DNA from: Acetatifactor sp.
GTDB taxonomy: Bacteria > Bacillota > Clostridia > Lachnospirales > Lachnospiraceae
Direction of reading: 5' to 3'
Length of the DNA stretch: 62,751 nt
NCBI GenBank assembly: GCA_024695935.1
Contig: JAILHH010000002.1
Location: forward strand, 1-62,751
Positions 60,766 to 62,751 of this stretch are shown one piece after another; the first letter of the stretch is position 1, and each line of letters opens with the position of its first letter. Under the pieces are notes generated by a model that worked only from the letters and a program-made list of their open reading frames with translations, was not told where the DNA came from and searched no databases. The translations under genes were made by a program, and so were the position numbers.

Positions 60766-62349
60766 TCACTCCGTTATTATATAATCACTCAAATACTCCC
60801 TTAAAGCATCATCACACACATAAATATAGGTTCCCTTTATTCCGCGTGTAAGCAACACATAATATATATTTTTTATATATTCAATAAGTTCTTCGTATGA
60901 CGCTGTTCTCTTACCATTCTGGTCAAAATAGTTCTTCGGTCTTATAATCATCTGTTTTTTATCTTTATCGTAACCGATATCATTACCCAAAATGACAAAT
61001 GCATAATTCAAGTCATATCCCTGAATTGAATGAATACATCCTACCTCATCGATAGCAGTATCTGTATGAACCCAACCTTCAGTGCAATTATTCCACATGC
61101 GCTTTATGCCTTGTATTTCAATATCCTTTTGGCTTTTGTCGTTCTTGCTGATCCAGGGCCATGCATAACCGGCTACCATTCTTGTCAATCCAAACAATGC
61201 CTCTTTTTCATACATATCCTTTTCAAACTTTTCAAAGTCCGAATAAAGTTTGAAATCATAGACATCAGAAACATATTTACCGGAACACTTTGCTTCAAGT
61301 ATATCTTTTACAAAATCTATATATGCATTCCCGCCTTTTACACGCATTTGAGTTGCCAGTGTGTAATATGCTATCAATCGCTTCGCAATTGAATCATTCA
61401 TCTTTTTATCGAAGCGTTCAAAATCAATACCTGATGGGCCTACAACCTGCATGCTGTCATAAAATAACACTGTGCAATCTGATTGTTTGATCAGCCAATC
61501 AAGCTCATCGGCATCTGTCGTCAAACCGAGTTTTTCACAGTTTTGCTTAAATGTTCCCATATATGAAATATTCTTATACTGGTGTAACCTATGGGCTTCA
61601 TCTACCAGCAGAATATCATATCTTTTCTTTACAACATCTGATGGAGATAGAATTTGACTTGGCGAAAGTCCATAAATGCTTTTGAATATACTTTTCATAG
61701 TCTTTCTTAAAGAAGTTTGGGGAACAACAAAGCCAATTTGCTTGCCTGCAAATTCCTCACTGTCAGACAAGTATTTCATCAGATAAACGGCTACAATAGT
61801 TTTTCCGCTTCCAGGCATTCCATTAACCACAACACGATCAACTGTGCCTTCTTTTATTTTTTCCAGTATTTCATCAACTGCCATTCTTTGACAATCATTC
61901 AATTCCTTGTATGGAGAATACTTGAATAAGTCTGATTGTTCGATTTCTTCAAGAGAGTGTTTAACTAATTTCTCTCTTTGAAGTTTTCTCCACAGGTTTA
62001 CAAACTGTTCATCATATTCCTTTTTATTAAAATACTGTTTGTCAGCAATACCGGCATTTTTGTTTGTAACCTGAAACAACTCGTCCGCTACAATGTATTG
62101 AATAAGTTTGGATTCATAATCAAACGTTACCGATTGATTGAACAATTTAGAATAAATAAAGTGAACCTTGTCGAAAATCCTTTTTTCTTCGCTTGATGAA
62201 TGTTGTGTCATTCTGGTTTTAGCATGATTTGACTCGCCGATATATGCCTGCTTGCCATTCTCCAGAATATATAACATCGGCCAGTTATCAAGATACTCTT
62301 CATTACTGTATATATTTTTCTTGAAATCGCCATCGATGATCTTAAACAT
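60766..62349 (-). CDS. GIY-YIG nuclease domain fused to DUF2075 SF1-like ATPase
   Basis: A 527-residue protein. Residues about 20-110 form a GIY-YIG-like domain (PMLYILENGKQAYIGESNHA, KTRMTQHSSS). The DUF2075 helicase-like part follows: VVNGMPGSGKTIVAVYLMKY (Walker A), ILLVDEAHRLHQYKNISYMG (Walker B), TLATQMRVKGGNAYIDFV, and the C-terminal GCIHSIQGYDLNYAFVILGN and YVLLTRGIKGTYIYV, typical of SF1 motifs V and VI. The ATG at 62347-62349 has AAGGA 7 bases upstream. Likely acts on DNA; defence is plausible but unproven. Confidence 0.85.
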   Translation of the reverse strand: MFKIIDGDFKKNIYSNEEYLDNWPMLYILENGKQAYIGESNHAKTRMTQHSSSEEKRIFDKVHFIYSKLFNQSVTFDYESKLIQYIVADELFQVTNKNAGIADKQYFNKKEYDEQFVNLWRKLQREKLVKHSLEEIEQSDLFKYSPYKELNDCQRMAVDEILEKIKEGTVDRVVVNGMPGSGKTIVAVYLMKYLSDSEEFAGKQIGFVVPQTSLRKTMKSIFKSIYGLSPSQILSPSDVVKKRYDILLVDEAHRLHQYKNISYMGTFKQNCEKLGLTTDADELDWLIKQSDCTVLFYDSMQVVGPSGIDFERFDKKMNDSIAKRLIAYYTLATQMRVKGGNAYIDFVKDILEAKCSGKYVSDVYDFKLYSDFEKFEKDMYEKEALFGLTRMVAGYAWPWISKNDKSQKDIEIQGIKRMWNNCTEGWVHTDTAIDEVGCIHSIQGYDLNYAFVILGNDIGYDKDKKQMIIRPKNYFDQNGKRTASYEELIEYIKNIYYVLLTRGIKGTYIYVCDDALREYLSDYIITE

Positions 62350-62439
62350 AAATTGTTCCTTTTTTTTATATGACATAACAGTTACTACATAACTATTTTA
62401 ATCATTTATCAACCAACATTCAACACTTTTACGTTCTCA

Positions 62440-62505
62440 CTATTTCCTTTTTTCCACCGCTCCCACCGGGCAAACACTCATGCAGGCAATGCTCGCTTTG
62501 TCAGT
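62440..62505 (-). pseudogene. Ferredoxin C-terminal remnant
   Basis: One frame reads TDKASIACMSVCPVGAVEKRK and stops. CxxxCPVGAV is the second half of a 4Fe-4S ferredoxin motif. There is no start or first half; it is joined to the KaiC-like fragment upstream, so it is a relic. Confidence 0.5.
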
Positions 62506-62507
62506 CT

Positions 62508-62582
62508 GTCACCAAGCCTGATGTTCTAAAAGTTTTCATCCATCTGTGGAATACCCGACATCACCCTGTCAAATGCTGCCAT
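62508..62582 (-). pseudogene. KaiC-like gene 5' remnant with internal stop
   Basis: A good ribosome site (AAAGGAGG) precedes ATG 62580-62582. The frame reads MAAFDRVMSGIPQMDENF, then TAG (62526-62528), then continues in frame with NIRLGD. The pattern 'SGI-x-x-MDE...NIRLGDN' is what I recall at the start of KaiC-like ATPases associated with pyruvate, phosphate dikinase-type proteins. The gene is truncated within about 25 codons. Confidence 0.5.
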
Positions 62583-62605
62583 ATCTGCCTCCTTTCCAGC
62601 CAAAT

Positions 62606-62751
62606 TCACCCAATGCATTTTCTAACAAATTCCTCAAAAATCAGCCTGCTGTTATCATCACTTTTATATGAGAACTCCGGATGCCACTGAAGTCCCCATA
62701 CAAATTTCTTATCCGGCATTTCAACTGCTTCTATAATGCCATCATCCGCAA
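62606..62751 (-). CDS. Gamma-glutamyl-GABA hydrolase-type (peptidase C26) protein, 3' end
   Basis: Only the last 47 codons are in the window: ADDGIIEAVEMPDKKFVWGL then QWHPEFSYKSDDNSRLIFEE and a stop at 62606. DGIIEAVE followed by G-x-QWHPE is the C-terminal catalytic His-x-Glu signature of class I glutamine-amidotransferase-like C26 hydrolases (PuuD type). The gene runs off the right edge. Confidence 0.8.
   Translation of the reverse strand, partial: ADDGIIEAVEMPDKKFVWGLQWHPEFSYKSDDNSRLIFEEFVRKCIG

Overview
The window looks like a chromosomal segment of a non-sporulating Lachnospiraceae bacterium (Butyrivibrio / Pseudobutyrivibrio-like). This rests on a Clostridia-type housekeeping operon, secreted plant-polysaccharide enzymes, a lineage-typical DUF6033-like protein, moderate GC content, and the absence of spoIVB/spo0A downstream of recN. 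It is an inference from gene content; no species marker is present. Nearly all genes lie on the minus strand. The exception is a plus-strand trkA-trkH-dtxR operon at 14.1-17.4 kb. No rRNA, tRNA, CRISPR or transposase genes were seen.

Layout. 0-1.2 kb: an array of tiny hairpins, then an AraC-family regulator. 1.3-10.3 kb: a compact minus-strand operon, Asp23-nusB-xseA-xseB-ispA-dxs-tlyA-nadK-argR-recN, read from an extended -10 promoter near 10.3 kb. 10.3-13.3 kb: a transglutaminase-like lipoprotein and prfC. 13.3-14.1 kb: a gene-free divergent region packed with repeats. 14.1-17.4 kb: potassium uptake genes and a DtxR-type regulator. 17.6-27 kb: a polyamine transporter (potABCD) in line with a giant pectate-lyase-fold protein and a second transglutaminase-like protein. 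27-31.7 kb: a hybrid histidine kinase and a secreted GH16 glucanase. 31.7-32.5 kb: gene-free hairpin arrays.

From 32.5 kb on the window is accessory in character. It holds a flavoredoxin-rubredoxin, two large PLD-nuclease/helicase proteins (34-37 kb and 49-51.5 kb), a HEPN-MNT toxin-antitoxin cassette bounded by a 52-bp direct repeat, and NERD and GIY-YIG nucleases. It also holds an XRE-SpoT-like hydrolase fusion, a DUF4143 ATPase bracketed by ~435-bp direct repeats, an anchored DNA/RNA nuclease, a SWIM protein, a repeat-bearing potassium channel, and a GIY-YIG/DUF2075 helicase. Gene remnants (macrodomain, KaiC-like, ferredoxin) show active turnover, and the right edge cuts the 3' end of a C26 glutamine-amidohydrolase gene.

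The most unusual feature is a set of gene-free intergenic arrays built to one plan. A short inverted pair is repeated with a near-constant period, and the core word differs between loci: TACTGTAA/TTACAGTA (period 72-74, three loci), TGCGGATAAGA/TCTTATCCGCA (period 75) and GGTTGCAT/ATGCAACC (period 63). A related AGTCGGT/ACCGACT cluster is irregular. Stems are conserved while parts of the loops vary and sometimes co-vary, suggesting selection on structure or on a bound protein rather than on coding.
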